From Ferrimonas kyonanensis DSM 18153 (GTDB lineage Bacteria > Pseudomonadota > Gammaproteobacteria > Enterobacterales > Shewanellaceae), in contig NZ_AUDJ01000001.1 of the NCBI RefSeq assembly GCF_000425405.1, positions 62,001 through 126,000 of the forward strand: DNA of 64,000 nt, in the 5' to 3' direction. The position numbers were made by a program, and so were the translations under genes. Every line of letters begins with the position of its first letter. Positions within the stretch are counted from its first letter, which is position 1. Below the pieces are notes generated by a model that worked only from the letters and a program-made list of their open reading frames with translations, was not told the origin of the DNA and did not search any database. Positions 41,417-50,221 of this stretch are shown here, in pieces.

Positions 41417-42499
41417 TTAGCGACGAACCTTGATGCTGTCGGAGTTCAGCATCGCCAGCACCGGATTGGTTGCCATCACCGACGGCTTCAGCCACCAACC
41501 CAGCCCCAGTCCGGCGGCAAAGCCTCCGATGTGGGCCCAGTACGCGACGCTGCCCTGAGCCTGCCAGGCACCGAACAGGTTCAGGGCCAGCCAGATGGCA
41601 AAAAAGGCCATTGGCGACAGTTTTTTCTGGTAGATGAAGAACATGAACGTCAGGCTGGCATTCTTAAACCACAGCAGGTACATGCCGAACAGGCCGGCGA
41701 TGGCGCCACTGGCGCCCACCATGGCCGTGGTGGAGCCTGGATCGGACAAGATCTGCGCCGCAGCCGCGGCAAAACCGCACAGCAGGTACAGCATCAGGAA
41801 ACGCACCGATCCCAGCGCGTCTTCGATGTTATCGCCCACCACGTATAAGAAGTACATGTTGCCCAGCAGGTGAGTCAGACTCCCATGCAGAAACATGTGG
41901 CTGAGCAGGGCGCCGAAATGGTGCCCCTGCAGCAGATAATCGGAACGCAGGGCGAAGGCCTCAAACACCTGCTCGGCCAGCTGACTGTCGCTGTTGTAGC
42001 CAAAGAAGATCAGGATGTTAAGGGCAAGCAGCAGGTAGGTCATCCAGGGCGTGGAGTGAGCCTTGACGTTGTATTCCACCGGCATCCTCAGTAGAAACTG
42101 AAACAGCCAGGTCTTGGTGCCGGTGGGTTGATTCATCTGCTCCAGCGCCGACTGAATTCGAGGTGACTGGACCACTTTTTCCCGCTCACTGTCATTGACC
42201 CAGATGCCGGTGCAGCTGTGGCACACCTCCACCTCGACACTGAAATCCTGCAGCAACTGGTAGTAATGCAGGCCGCCGCTGCATCGGCAGCAACTGCGTG
42301 GCGAGGCTCCCAGATGGCTGCCAAGATTGTGTTCGATGCCGACGTCATCGTCACCATTGTCGGCCTGGGACAGGGCGCCGTTGAGTTCACCGTGATCAAA
42401 CCAGATGCCGCCGCACAGGGTGCAGCGGTCCACTTTCTGGCCGTGGAAATGCAGCTCTCGCATCTGCTGGGTCTGGCAGTTGGGGCAGGTGATGGCCAT
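41417..42499 (-). CDS. Rhomboid intramembrane serine protease with N-terminal zinc-ribbon-like domains
   Basis: At 360 residues it starts with two zinc-ribbon-like units: CPNC...CTLCGG with IWFDHGEL, then CCRC...CHSCTGIWV. A six-helix rhomboid domain follows, with the HMFLHGSLTHLLGN loop, the catalytic Ser in GASGAIAG and the catalytic His in HIGGFAAG. It cleaves membrane-embedded substrates. The two ribbons, of the TFIIB-like type, probably recognise partners. It is followed by a 195-residue membrane protein gene upstream on the same strand. Confidence 0.88.
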   Translation of the reverse strand: MAITCPNCQTQQMRELHFHGQKVDRCTLCGGIWFDHGELNGALSQADNGDDDVGIEHNLGSHLGASPRSCCRCSGGLHYYQLLQDFSVEVEVCHSCTGIWVNDSEREKVVQSPRIQSALEQMNQPTGTKTWLFQFLLRMPVEYNVKAHSTPWMTYLLLALNILIFFGYNSDSQLAEQVFEAFALRSDYLLQGHHFGALLSHMFLHGSLTHLLGNMYFLYVVGDNIEDALGSVRFLMLYLLCGFAAAAAQILSDPGSTTAMVGASGAIAGLFGMYLLWFKNASLTFMFFIYQKKLSPMAFFAIWLALNLFGAWQAQGSVAYWAHIGGFAAGLGLGWWLKPSVMATNPVLAMLNSDSIKVRR

Positions 42500-42507
42500 G
42501 GTGTCGG

Positions 42508-43095
42508 TTACTCCACAATGATGTCGGCGGCTTTCAGTTCAGCCGCCAGGGTCTGGTAGTTGAGCTGCAGCGCGGGCAGGGTATGGGTGCTGATGCCGGC
42601 GGTCAACTCCTTAAGCTGATTGGCACCGTAGTGAGAACCGTAGGTACGGTTTTCCATCTTTTGAATGATGTCGGCGGCCGCCATATAAAAGCGGCGGGTC
42701 TCGGTCAGAATTTGAGTCGGCGTTTCCAGCGTCTGGTTGGAGTAGCGCATGTTGTTCCAGACAAACTGGGCCAGTTGCGGATGGATGGTCTTCAAATTGC
42801 TGTGGGATTCGGTCAGCACGGTGTTGGCGTAGTCATTGATGATGGTGACGTTGTCGTTGACCTCATCATACAGAGCATGGCGCAGGTAGTAGTTGTTCTG
42901 TTTACTGGTCAGGGCATCGAAGGCAATGGCCTGGGACAGGCCCTGTTGGGCCGCCAGGTAGACACCGGCAACGGTGGCGATGAGCATAAAGATCTGACTG
43001 ACCCAGAAACTGGTTTTGACCAGATCCTGATTGTCCAGCTTGGGCCGGCGTTTGCCTGCTGAGGTCGAGGCTTGTGCTTTAGGGTCGATTGTCAT
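42508..43095 (-). CDS. Single-helix membrane protein of unknown function
   Basis: Not recognised. The 195 residues comprise a basic cytoplasmic N-terminus, one membrane helix (FWVSQIFMLIATVAGVYLA) and a mostly helical, presumably periplasmic domain with no cysteines. Its stop lies 8 bases before the rhomboid start, so the two are co-transcribed and it might be a partner or substrate of the protease. Confidence 0.7.
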   Translation of the reverse strand: MTIDPKAQASTSAGKRRPKLDNQDLVKTSFWVSQIFMLIATVAGVYLAAQQGLSQAIAFDALTSKQNNYYLRHALYDEVNDNVTIINDYANTVLTESHSNLKTIHPQLAQFVWNNMRYSNQTLETPTQILTETRRFYMAAADIIQKMENRTYGSHYGANQLKELTAGISTHTLPALQLNYQTLAAELKAADIIVE

Positions 43096-43252
43096 AGAGT
43101 CCGTGATTCCTAAAAAACTGAAAAAAATTCGTTCGACAGTGTGAAAAAACGCACAGCATATATAAAAAAATTTTCAGTATCTACAACAACTTACGCCAAG
43201 GATTTGATTCGGCGGGAAAATAATATTCATAAGTAGAAACAGGGGTCAAAAA

Positions 43253-44107
43253 ATGGATTTACCAGTAACACGCTTGGAAGCTGTGGATTTTCAAAGCGAT
43301 GGCGCGGCGGAACAGTTCGTGCAGTCGTTGCGGGAGACCGGTTTCGGCGTCCTCAAGAACCACCCGTTGTCGCAATCGGCAGTGCAGAGCATTTACGATA
43401 ACTGGCTGAACTTCTTCGGCAGTGACCAGAAACACCAGTTTGCCTTTAATGCCGACGCTCAGGACGGCTTCTTTGCCGCCAAGGTGGCCGAAACCGCCAA
43501 GGGATCGGATAAGCGCGACATCAAGGAGTACTACCACTACTACCCTTGGGGCCAGTGCCCATCGCACCTGAAAGCCGAGTTGCAGGCTTACTACGACACC
43601 ACGCTGGCCTTTTCGGCAACCCTGCTGGAGTGGATTGAACGTTACACCCCGGCGGAGGTGGCCAAGCGCTACCGTGAGCCATTACCCAACATGATCAGCG
43701 GCAGCGATCAGTCTCTGCTGAGGGTGCTGCATTACCCGCCGATGCAAGGGGATGAAGAGCCGGGGGCCATTCGTGCTGCCGCCCATGAGGACATCAACCT
43801 GATCACCATCTTGCCGGCGTCCAATGAGCCGGGATTGCAGGTGAAAGGTAAAGACGGCCAGTGGCTGGATGTGCCTTGCGATTTTGGTAATCTGATCATC
43901 AACATCGGCGACATGCTGCAGGAAGCCTCCGGTGGCTATTTTCCTTCGACCACCCACCGGGTGATCAATCCCAAAGGCATGGTTCACAATCGCTCCCGGG
44001 TATCGCTACCCTTGTTTATTCACCCGCGCCCGGACGTGGTGTTGTCGGATCGCCACAGCGCTCACAGCTATCTGATGGAGCGACTGCGGGAGTTGGGGGT
44101 CATCTGA
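43253..44107 (+). CDS. 2-oxoglutarate/Fe(II) oxygenase, isopenicillin N synthase family
   Basis: This 284-residue cytoplasmic enzyme has the metal triad HED (AAHEDINLI) and H (STTHRVINP), with the co-substrate RxS motif (NRSRVSLP). The N-terminal DIOX_N part has RETGFGVLKNH. Substrate unknown. It stands alone after an AT-rich promoter region and is followed by a terminator. Confidence 0.88.
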   Translation: MDLPVTRLEAVDFQSDGAAEQFVQSLRETGFGVLKNHPLSQSAVQSIYDNWLNFFGSDQKHQFAFNADAQDGFFAAKVAETAKGSDKRDIKEYYHYYPWGQCPSHLKAELQAYYDTTLAFSATLLEWIERYTPAEVAKRYREPLPNMISGSDQSLLRVLHYPPMQGDEEPGAIRAAAHEDINLITILPASNEPGLQVKGKDGQWLDVPCDFGNLIINIGDMLQEASGGYFPSTTHRVINPKGMVHNRSRVSLPLFIHPRPDVVLSDRHSAHSYLMERLRELGVI

Positions 44108-44128
44108 TTGTCACCCGCCCGACCCACC

Positions 44129-44163
44129 AACGCCGCTGCTGAGTCAGCGGCGTTGCCGTTTTT
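44129..44163 (+). terminator. Terminator of the oxygenase gene
   Basis: AACGCCGCTG pairs with CAGCGGCGTT over 10 bp around a 6-base loop, with TTTTT four bases on. Confidence 0.65.
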
Positions 44164-44224
44164 GGGGCCTCTCTGGCGACGACGGGTGCGGTTCCGAGCA
44201 CCGGGGGCCAGCTGGGCCGTTAAC

Positions 44225-45130
44225 TTAAGCGGCCGTCGGCGCAGTAGTGGGATACTGGACGCCGGTCAGTTGTTCCGACAGCGTCCACAAGCGGCTTCGA
44301 ATCGCCGGATCGAGCACCTCGTCTGTTAAAGCAATCGGCCTGGGTGGGCCCCAGATCCCAAACCTCGGCCCCCAGAACTGACCGCCGCTGAGGTCGGCCG
44401 AGGTGGCGGCCAGCAGTTGAGGCCGCACTCCCTGAGTGACAGGCGTTGCCAGCCGACGGCTCAACCAGCCGCCGATGCCGATGCTCTGCTGGCGCTCGGT
44501 GGCGCTGAGTCCCGGGTGGGCAGCCAGTGACAGGGCTGGGCTGCCTAGTTGGCGGAAGCGTCGTTGCAGCTCATCCATGAACAACAGGTTGGCCAGCTTG
44601 CTGTCACCGTAGGCTTTGACTCGATGATAGGGACGTCGATGCCAGTTCAGGTCGTCGAAATCGATGACGCCCCATTTGTAGCCGCCGCTGCTGACGGTCA
44701 CCACTCTGGCCTCGGGGGCCGCCAACAGTTGAGGCATCAGTCGGCCGGTCAGGGCGAAATGGCCAAGGTGATTGGTGGCCATGTGCATCTCATGACCGCA
44801 CTCGTTGCGGCACAGCTGAGGCAGATTGACCACGCCGGCGTTGTTCAATAGCAGATCCAGGTGATCGAAGCGGCTGGCGAAGCGTCGACTGAAGCGTTCG
44901 ATGGACTCGGCTCGAGTGAGATCCAGCCCCAGTACGCTGATATCGGCCCGGGGCTGTTGCCGCAGAATGCAGGCCTTGGCCTGTTCGCCCTTGTTGGTGT
45001 CCCGGCAAGCCAGTATCACTTGGGCACCGGCCTGGGCCAGTTGACGGACCGATTCGTATCCCAGTCCGACGTTGCCGCCGCTGACAATGGCGATGCGACC
45101 CTGCTGGCAGGCGAGAGAGGGGAGGCTCAT
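44225..45130 (-). CDS. Short-chain dehydrogenase/reductase, retinol-dehydrogenase-like
   Basis: At 301 residues it has the cofactor motif SGGNVGLGYES, NNAGV, the catalytic Ser in VTVSSGG and YGDSK (YxxxK). The ATG at 45130 follows AGGAGCATCCTC; the frame upstream runs into the MBL-fold gene and is not used. It forms an operon with that gene, 10 bases downstream of it, under the divergent TetR. Confidence 0.88.
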   Translation of the reverse strand: MSLPSLACQQGRIAIVSGGNVGLGYESVRQLAQAGAQVILACRDTNKGEQAKACILRQQPRADISVLGLDLTRAESIERFSRRFASRFDHLDLLLNNAGVVNLPQLCRNECGHEMHMATNHLGHFALTGRLMPQLLAAPEARVVTVSSGGYKWGVIDFDDLNWHRRPYHRVKAYGDSKLANLLFMDELQRRFRQLGSPALSLAAHPGLSATERQQSIGIGGWLSRRLATPVTQGVRPQLLAATSADLSGGQFWGPRFGIWGPPRPIALTDEVLDPAIRSRLWTLSEQLTGVQYPTTAPTAA

Positions 45131-45140
45131 GAGGATGCTC

Positions 45141-46208
45141 CTAGGGAGTGGCCTGAGCGAATTCGGTTTCGACCGAAGGGGCTGGCCACCAGCTTTGACT
45201 GACAAATTCCCGTTGCAGCGGCACCGCTTCGCCAAAGATCGGAGTCGCCAGTGTCACACCATGCTGGCGGGCCAACTGTTGAATCCGTTGCAGGGGCTCA
45301 AACCAGTCGTGCAGAGCCAAATCAAAGGTACCATTGTGAATCGGCAGCATCACCTTGCCGCGCAAGTCCAGGTGCGCCTGCAGGCTCTCCTCCGGCAACA
45401 TGTGTACTTCGCTCCAGAGGTCGTTATAGGCGCCGGTTTCGACCAGAGTCAGGTCAAAGGGGCCGAGGCGGTCGCCGATCTCCTTGAAGCCACTGAAGTA
45501 GCCAGAATCGCCGCTGAAGAACACGCGAGTGTCGGCCCCGGCCACGACCCAGCTTGCCCATAGGGTGCGATCCCGATCCAGCAGGCCTCGCCCGGAGAAG
45601 TGTTGGCTTGGGGTAGCGGTCAGGATCAGGCCCTCAATCACGGTCTGTTGCCACCAGTCCAGCTCGATGATTTTGTCGTCGTCAATGCCCCATTGCCGCA
45701 GGTGGTTGCCGACCTTCAGTGGTGTGACAAACCAGTCAACCTTGGCATCCAGGGCCTGGATGGCGGCCTTATCCAAGTGATCATAGTGGTCGTGGCTAAT
45801 GACCACCGCGGTGATTTCCGGCAGGTCCGCCAATGCCAGTGGTGAGTCATGAAAGCGCTTGGGACCCGCCCACTGGACCGGGGAAGCCCGTTCGCTGAAG
45901 ACCGGATCAGTGAGCAGCCATTTGCCGTCCAATTGCATCAACACCGTGGAGTGGCCGAGGCGGTAAACCCGGGCTTCACTTCGTTCCAACTCCTGGGTGG
46001 CAATTGGCTGCAGTGGGATCGGTTGTGTGGGAGTCGCGGCCAGCCTCTGGTCTTGGAAGTAGGCCTTGGTGATCTGCCACAGGGTGCCGGCATCGTTGCG
46101 GATGCTCACTTCGCTGTTGGTGAATTTGGGCTGCCGTCGGGCATCGGAACTCAGGGCACAACTGGTCATAACAAGGGCTCCTAACAACAGGGTGAACAGA
46201 ATCTTCAT
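45141..46208 (-). CDS. MBL-fold metallohydrolase lipoprotein, NAPE-PLD/RomA-like
   Basis: At 355 residues it has a lipoprotein leader (LLLGALVMTSCALS), the zinc motif SHDHYDHLD, then TPSQHFSGRG, FFSGDSGYF and PIHNGTFD. The layout matches the N-acylphosphatidylethanolamine phospholipase D type. Substrate here is unknown; membrane lipids or acylated compounds are likely. It is divergent from a TetR gene that has a clear operator between. Confidence 0.87.
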   Translation of the reverse strand: MKILFTLLLGALVMTSCALSSDARRQPKFTNSEVSIRNDAGTLWQITKAYFQDQRLAATPTQPIPLQPIATQELERSEARVYRLGHSTVLMQLDGKWLLTDPVFSERASPVQWAGPKRFHDSPLALADLPEITAVVISHDHYDHLDKAAIQALDAKVDWFVTPLKVGNHLRQWGIDDDKIIELDWWQQTVIEGLILTATPSQHFSGRGLLDRDRTLWASWVVAGADTRVFFSGDSGYFSGFKEIGDRLGPFDLTLVETGAYNDLWSEVHMLPEESLQAHLDLRGKVMLPIHNGTFDLALHDWFEPLQRIQQLARQHGVTLATPIFGEAVPLQREFVSQSWWPAPSVETEFAQATP

Positions 46209-46220
46209 CTCGCCACCTAC

Positions 46221-46267
46221 AAGTAAACTAATCGGTGTAGTTTACTTCTTGTCCTTTAAAAGTAAAC
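46221..46267. promoter_or_regulatory. TetR operator between MBL-fold gene and tetR
   Basis: AAGTAAACTA and TAGTTTACTT form a perfect 10-bp inverted repeat with a 7-base spacer (46221-46247). A further half-site AAGTAAAC is at 46260-46267. It overlaps the region where both divergent promoters must lie. Confidence 0.75.
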
Positions 46268-46311
46268 CGACAAGTGTAAAATTATGTGTGAGACAACTGG
46301 ACGGCAGCAGC

Positions 46312-46929
46312 ATGGCTATGAATGAAGTAAAACGAACCCGCAGTGAGATAAAGCGACAGGCGATCATCGAAGCCGCCCGCCAGGCGTTTACCGATCAAGG
46401 GGTTCAGGGAACCAGTATGGATAAGGTGGCGGCATTGGCACAGGTGTCCAAGCGCACGGTGTACAATCACTTCCCCAACAAGGAGGCGTTAGTGATGCAC
46501 CTGCTCAGCCAGGTGTGGCAACAGGCGCTGACCCAGACTGAGTTGCAGTATCAGCCGGATCAACCGTTAGCACCACAGCTACAGGGGCTGCTGGAAGAGG
46601 AGCTGACCTTGTTGTGTGATCCCATCAATCTGGATATGACGCGGGTGGCATTCAGCCACTTTTTGTTTCATCCGCAGCAGTTGCAGGTCGAGATGGCCAA
46701 ATTCAATGAGTTGGAAACTGGATTGCAGCGCTGGCTGACGGCGGCGGTGGCCGATGGTCGCCTCAAGCCGATGGAGATCCGCTTCGCCATGGAACAGCTG
46801 CATGGCCTGATTAAAGGCTGCGGTTTCTGGCCCCAGGTAATGATGTCGATGCCGCCTCTGCCGGAGCCGCAGCGGCGCCAACTGGCGGCAGAATCTGCCG
46901 CCATGTTCCTCAGTCATTATCAGGTTTGA
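46312..46929 (+). CDS. TetR-family repressor of the MBL-fold/SDR operon
   Basis: This 205-residue regulator has the TetR DNA-binding domain (QAIIEAARQAF, SMDKVAALAQVSKRTVYNHF) and a typical TetR_C domain. The ATG at 46312 is preferred; MNEV at 46318 is possible. The frame upstream runs through the operator and is not coding. It most likely represses itself and the divergent operon. Confidence 0.88.
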   Translation: MAMNEVKRTRSEIKRQAIIEAARQAFTDQGVQGTSMDKVAALAQVSKRTVYNHFPNKEALVMHLLSQVWQQALTQTELQYQPDQPLAPQLQGLLEEELTLLCDPINLDMTRVAFSHFLFHPQQLQVEMAKFNELETGLQRWLTAAVADGRLKPMEIRFAMEQLHGLIKGCGFWPQVMMSMPPLPEPQRRQLAAESAAMFLSHYQV

Positions 46930-47025
46930 CGTCACTAGCGGGGCCCGGTGAGTCATCACTGAGCTTCGATGGCTAGGTCGATTGGATTCCGCCTAGGGCA
47001 GCCTGATCGGGATCGTCACCGGGCG

Positions 47026-47712
47026 TCAGAACTGCGCCACCTCTTCGTCGCTGAGGTAGCGCCATTGGCCCGGAGACAGGCCAGCATCCAACTCCAGAGC
47101 GCCGATCTGTTGGCGATGCAGGCCCACGACCTTGTTGCCGACGGCGGCGCACATCCGCTTGACCTGGTGGTACTTACCTTCTTCGATGGTCAGCCAGATC
47201 TGGCGTTCGTCGATGCGTTCCACCTGGCCGCGCACCGGGCTGTCTTCGCCGTGCAGCAGCACCCCGTCGCGCAGTTGCGTTAGCGCCTCGTCGTTGATGG
47301 CAGTCTCAAGGATCACCCGATAGCGCTTACCACAGCGGGCGTTGGGTGAGGTGATGCGGTGAGACCATTGGCCGTCGCTGGTCAGCAGCAGCAAGCCGGT
47401 GGTGTCGGCGTCGAGGCGGCCGACAATCTTCAGCTGCTCCCGCTTAGGCAGGTCCAGAAGCGTCAGTACCGACGCGTAGCCATCATCGACGCTGGAGCAG
47501 ACCGTATCCACGGGTTTGTGCAGCATCAGGTAACGGGAGCCTCGCACTTCGGTCGGTTCGCCATTGATGCAGATGGTGTGTTCGGGTGACACCTTGAATC
47601 CGGGATCCTTGATGATCACGCCGTCGCAGGTGACTTCGCCGCGATGGAGCATTTTCTTGGCCAGGGAACGGGTCAGTTCGGTGGCATTGCACAGGTATTT
47701 GTCCAGTCTCAT
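47026..47712 (-). CDS. rsuA: RsuA, 16S rRNA pseudouridine-516 synthase
   Basis: At 228 residues it has an N-terminal S4 RNA-binding domain (MRLDKYLCNATELTRSLAKK), the catalytic Asp in GRLDADTTGLLL, and KRYRV and KYHQVKRM. The length and motifs fit RsuA rather than RluB/E/F. It converges with the tetR gene; GCCCGGTGA (46943) and TCACCGGGC (47016) form a distant inverted repeat in the gap. Confidence 0.88.
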   Translation of the reverse strand: MRLDKYLCNATELTRSLAKKMLHRGEVTCDGVIIKDPGFKVSPEHTICINGEPTEVRGSRYLMLHKPVDTVCSSVDDGYASVLTLLDLPKREQLKIVGRLDADTTGLLLLTSDGQWSHRITSPNARCGKRYRVILETAINDEALTQLRDGVLLHGEDSPVRGQVERIDERQIWLTIEEGKYHQVKRMCAAVGNKVVGLHRQQIGALELDAGLSPGQWRYLSDEEVAQF

Positions 47713-47854
47713 AGGGGACTCGGTGGAAGAATTCTGCTGCCATTATCCTTGATCTGCGGATCCTTGACCATGGGCAGTGATGCCAGGCGGGGTTGCGTCG
47801 GTGCCCATCTTGCCTCAGGCTGAGGCTTTTGCTTTCCCTGCGGTGACTGCCGGC

Positions 47855-48760
47855 ATGGCTACGGACTACCAACAACGTCTTCAACCTGTGATTCGCTATC
47901 TGGAGCGTCATTACAACCAACCCCTCAACCTGAGTGAGGTCGCGGCCCTGGCGCACCTGTCCCCCTATCATTTTCATCGCATCTTTAAGGCCGTCACCGG
48001 GGAGACCCTGAGTGACTATCTGCGTCGGTTGCGGCTGGAAGGGGCAGCCGGTGATCTGTTCTATACCAAGGCACCGGTACTGACTGTGGCCATGGAGTAT
48101 GGCTTTTCCAGCTCGCAGAGTCTGGCCAAGGCGTTTCGGCAGCACTTTGGGTTGACCCCGACCCGGATTCGCGATTGCCAGGAGCTGCAGGAGCTGTCTC
48201 TGGTGCTAAGAAGCAGCAAGATTGGACACCGGCTTCGCAAGCTGGGACACGAATCAGCCGGCGCGCCGGCCTACACTGAAGCGGTGTTTAATTCGTGGAG
48301 TACAGAGATGAAACATCAGCATTTTGAACCCGGCCTCATGGCCTTCATTCGCGTCACCGGCCCCTACGGCCAAGGCTACGAGGCGCCTTGCACTCGATTG
48401 CACCAGTGGGCTCAGGCCAGCGGCCTGGGCCAGTGCAAGTGTCTGTTTATTTACCATGATAATCCGGAAATCACCCCGGCGGAGCATTGTCGTACCGACA
48501 TCGGTTTGTTGGTGCCAGATGGCACTCAGGTGCCAGCGGGCATAGAGTTACAGCCCTTTGCTGGCGGTGACTATGCCACCATCCGCAAGACGGTGACCGA
48601 GCATGACCAGTATGTCTCTAACTGGAATGAGTTGCTGGGACAGGTGGTGGCCGGAGGCTTGGAATGCGACGACCGCTTCTGTTTCGAGTGGTATCACAGC
48701 TTTGACCTCGCCACCGGCGCCGCCGACGTCAGCTTCTGCACCGCCATTCGGGCCGGTTAG
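47855..48760 (+). CDS. AraC-family regulator with GyrI-like effector domain
   Basis: The AraC helix-turn-helix pair is N-terminal (LNLSEVAALAHLSPYHFHRIFK; second helix SSSQSLAKAFRQHFG), and the last 150 residues form a GyrI-like small-molecule-binding domain (GLMAFIRVTGPY; AGGDYATI). Such regulators sense drugs or metabolites. I chose the ATG giving MATDYQQRL; the frame continues 26 codons upstream to a GTG at 47777, which is possible. It converges with LysR1. Confidence 0.85.
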   Translation: MATDYQQRLQPVIRYLERHYNQPLNLSEVAALAHLSPYHFHRIFKAVTGETLSDYLRRLRLEGAAGDLFYTKAPVLTVAMEYGFSSSQSLAKAFRQHFGLTPTRIRDCQELQELSLVLRSSKIGHRLRKLGHESAGAPAYTEAVFNSWSTEMKHQHFEPGLMAFIRVTGPYGQGYEAPCTRLHQWAQASGLGQCKCLFIYHDNPEITPAEHCRTDIGLLVPDGTQVPAGIELQPFAGGDYATIRKTVTEHDQYVSNWNELLGQVVAGGLECDDRFCFEWYHSFDLATGAADVSFCTAIRAG

Positions 48761-48770
48761 GCGGCTCGGG

Positions 48771-49748
48771 TTAGAGCTCTGGTACCGGCTGGCCCAGGTT
48801 GCGGTACCATTCCGCCCTTAAGCTCTCCAGCAGTTGCTGTTTGACCCAGTTGTGGGTCGGAGATTGATTGATCTGTGAGTACACCAGGTAGTTGCCGACG
48901 GTGCGCCCGACGTCGATCAGGTCAATCAGTTGCCGGGTCACCGCTTTGGGCAGGGTGCAGGTGCGCAGGTTGCGCACCAATTTCAGGTACTCCCGAGTGA
49001 AGGCGTTGCAGCTCAGGGCGATGGCGTTGGTGTCCATCAGATGGCGGCTCAGGGCCGCCAGGTTGTCGGTGTAGCCGGCGACTTTCAGCTCCAGTCCATG
49101 CTGACTGGCGACCTGACACAGCAGCGGGCAGGGGATGTCATCGAAGTTATCCAGCTCGAAGTAGGGGTGACGGCAGAGGTTCTCCAGCGTCGGCTCGGCA
49201 TTGAATACCGGGTGTCCCTCCTTGGCAATCAGGTACATCTCCTCGGTTGGGGAGATCAACTCACCGATCAACTTGTCCCCGCCGAAGTTCTCGTACACCA
49301 CCGCAAAGTCGATGTCACCGTTCTCAATGGCCCTGCTGCAGTCGGAAGACAGCGTCCGTACCTCAAAGCTCAGGTTGGGGGCTTTGGGCAGAATCACCTC
49401 ATTGACCGCCTTGTTGGTGATGTAGGTAAACTCGTTATAGGCATAGATGGTGAAATGCTCCCGGGCGGTGCTGGGATCAAACTGAGTATGGCTGCTTTTC
49501 AGCTCCTGGTAGTCCATCAGGATGCGGTTGATGATCGGCAGAATCTGAGTGGCCTTGTCGGTAGGCACAAAGCCGTGGCAGCGGCGAATGAACAGCACAT
49601 CCTGAAACACCTCACGCAGGTTGGCCATGTGGCGGCTGACCGTGGAGCTGCTCATGCCCAGCTCGTTGGCGGCAAGTCCGGCGTTCAGGTGGCGGGAGAC
49701 GGATTCAAAAACCGTCAGTGAGCGGTAGTCCAGGTGTTCGATGTCCAC
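48771..49748 (-). CDS. LysR-family regulator (paralogue 1)
   Basis: At 325 residues it has a LysR winged helix (LTVFESVSRHLNAGLAANELGMS, STVSRHMANLREVF) and a periplasmic-binding-like effector domain. It starts with GTG after AAGGAACTGTC. It shares unusual features with the LysR at 50222: DIDF(A/M)VVYE, AGYTD, an acidic LELDN(F/Y)(D/N)D segment and a FNWVK/HNWVK end. The two are divergent paralogues flanking a 473-bp region. Confidence 0.87.
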   Translation of the reverse strand: MDIEHLDYRSLTVFESVSRHLNAGLAANELGMSSSTVSRHMANLREVFQDVLFIRRCHGFVPTDKATQILPIINRILMDYQELKSSHTQFDPSTAREHFTIYAYNEFTYITNKAVNEVILPKAPNLSFEVRTLSSDCSRAIENGDIDFAVVYENFGGDKLIGELISPTEEMYLIAKEGHPVFNAEPTLENLCRHPYFELDNFDDIPCPLLCQVASQHGLELKVAGYTDNLAALSRHLMDTNAIALSCNAFTREYLKLVRNLRTCTLPKAVTRQLIDLIDVGRTVGNYLVYSQINQSPTHNWVKQQLLESLRAEWYRNLGQPVPEL

Positions 49749-50221
49749 GACAGTTCCTTAACAGGTATTGAGGTGCCCATTTTTCATGGCCGCCGAGGCT
49801 GGCGCGGTGCGGTGGATCACAGCCCCCCGGATTCAATTGTTAAAACTGTTAAGCCGTACCGAATTTGCACGAACCGCAAAATGCGTTTTGCCAGTGCTGA
49901 AAATGGTCGGAGCCGTGTGGAGTTTGACGACGGGTGGATTTTGACGCATTTTGAGAGCTGTCCCCGCAAACGACTTACCGGTGCTAATGTGCGCCTTAAG
50001 TTGACAGCAGTGAGGTGAATGCGATTTCAGTGCTTTTCAGAGTGAGGAAAGTCACATCTGAATTGCCGATGGAAAAATAAGGAAATATCGAATAGTGAAA
50101 CTTAGGTGAGATCTCATGTTCTTCGAATTTAGCCCCCCCATAATGTGATCTGTGTAATAGTCAGCCAATCCGTAAAGTTAGACCATCTGCGCACACCAAT
50201 TATTTCGCGAATAAGAGTGTC
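49749..50221. other. 473-bp region between divergent LysR paralogues
   Basis: No supported gene. AT-rich towards the second regulator. A 10-bp perfect palindrome TGAGATCTCA is at 50107-50116. The length and symmetry suggest cross-regulation by the two LysR proteins, but no T-N11-A box is convincing by eye. Confidence 0.45.

Noticed and set aside
49734-50018. 94-codon frame in the LysR intergenic region
   Set aside because: No RBS, no recognisable composition, and it overlaps the start of a LysR gene on the other strand.
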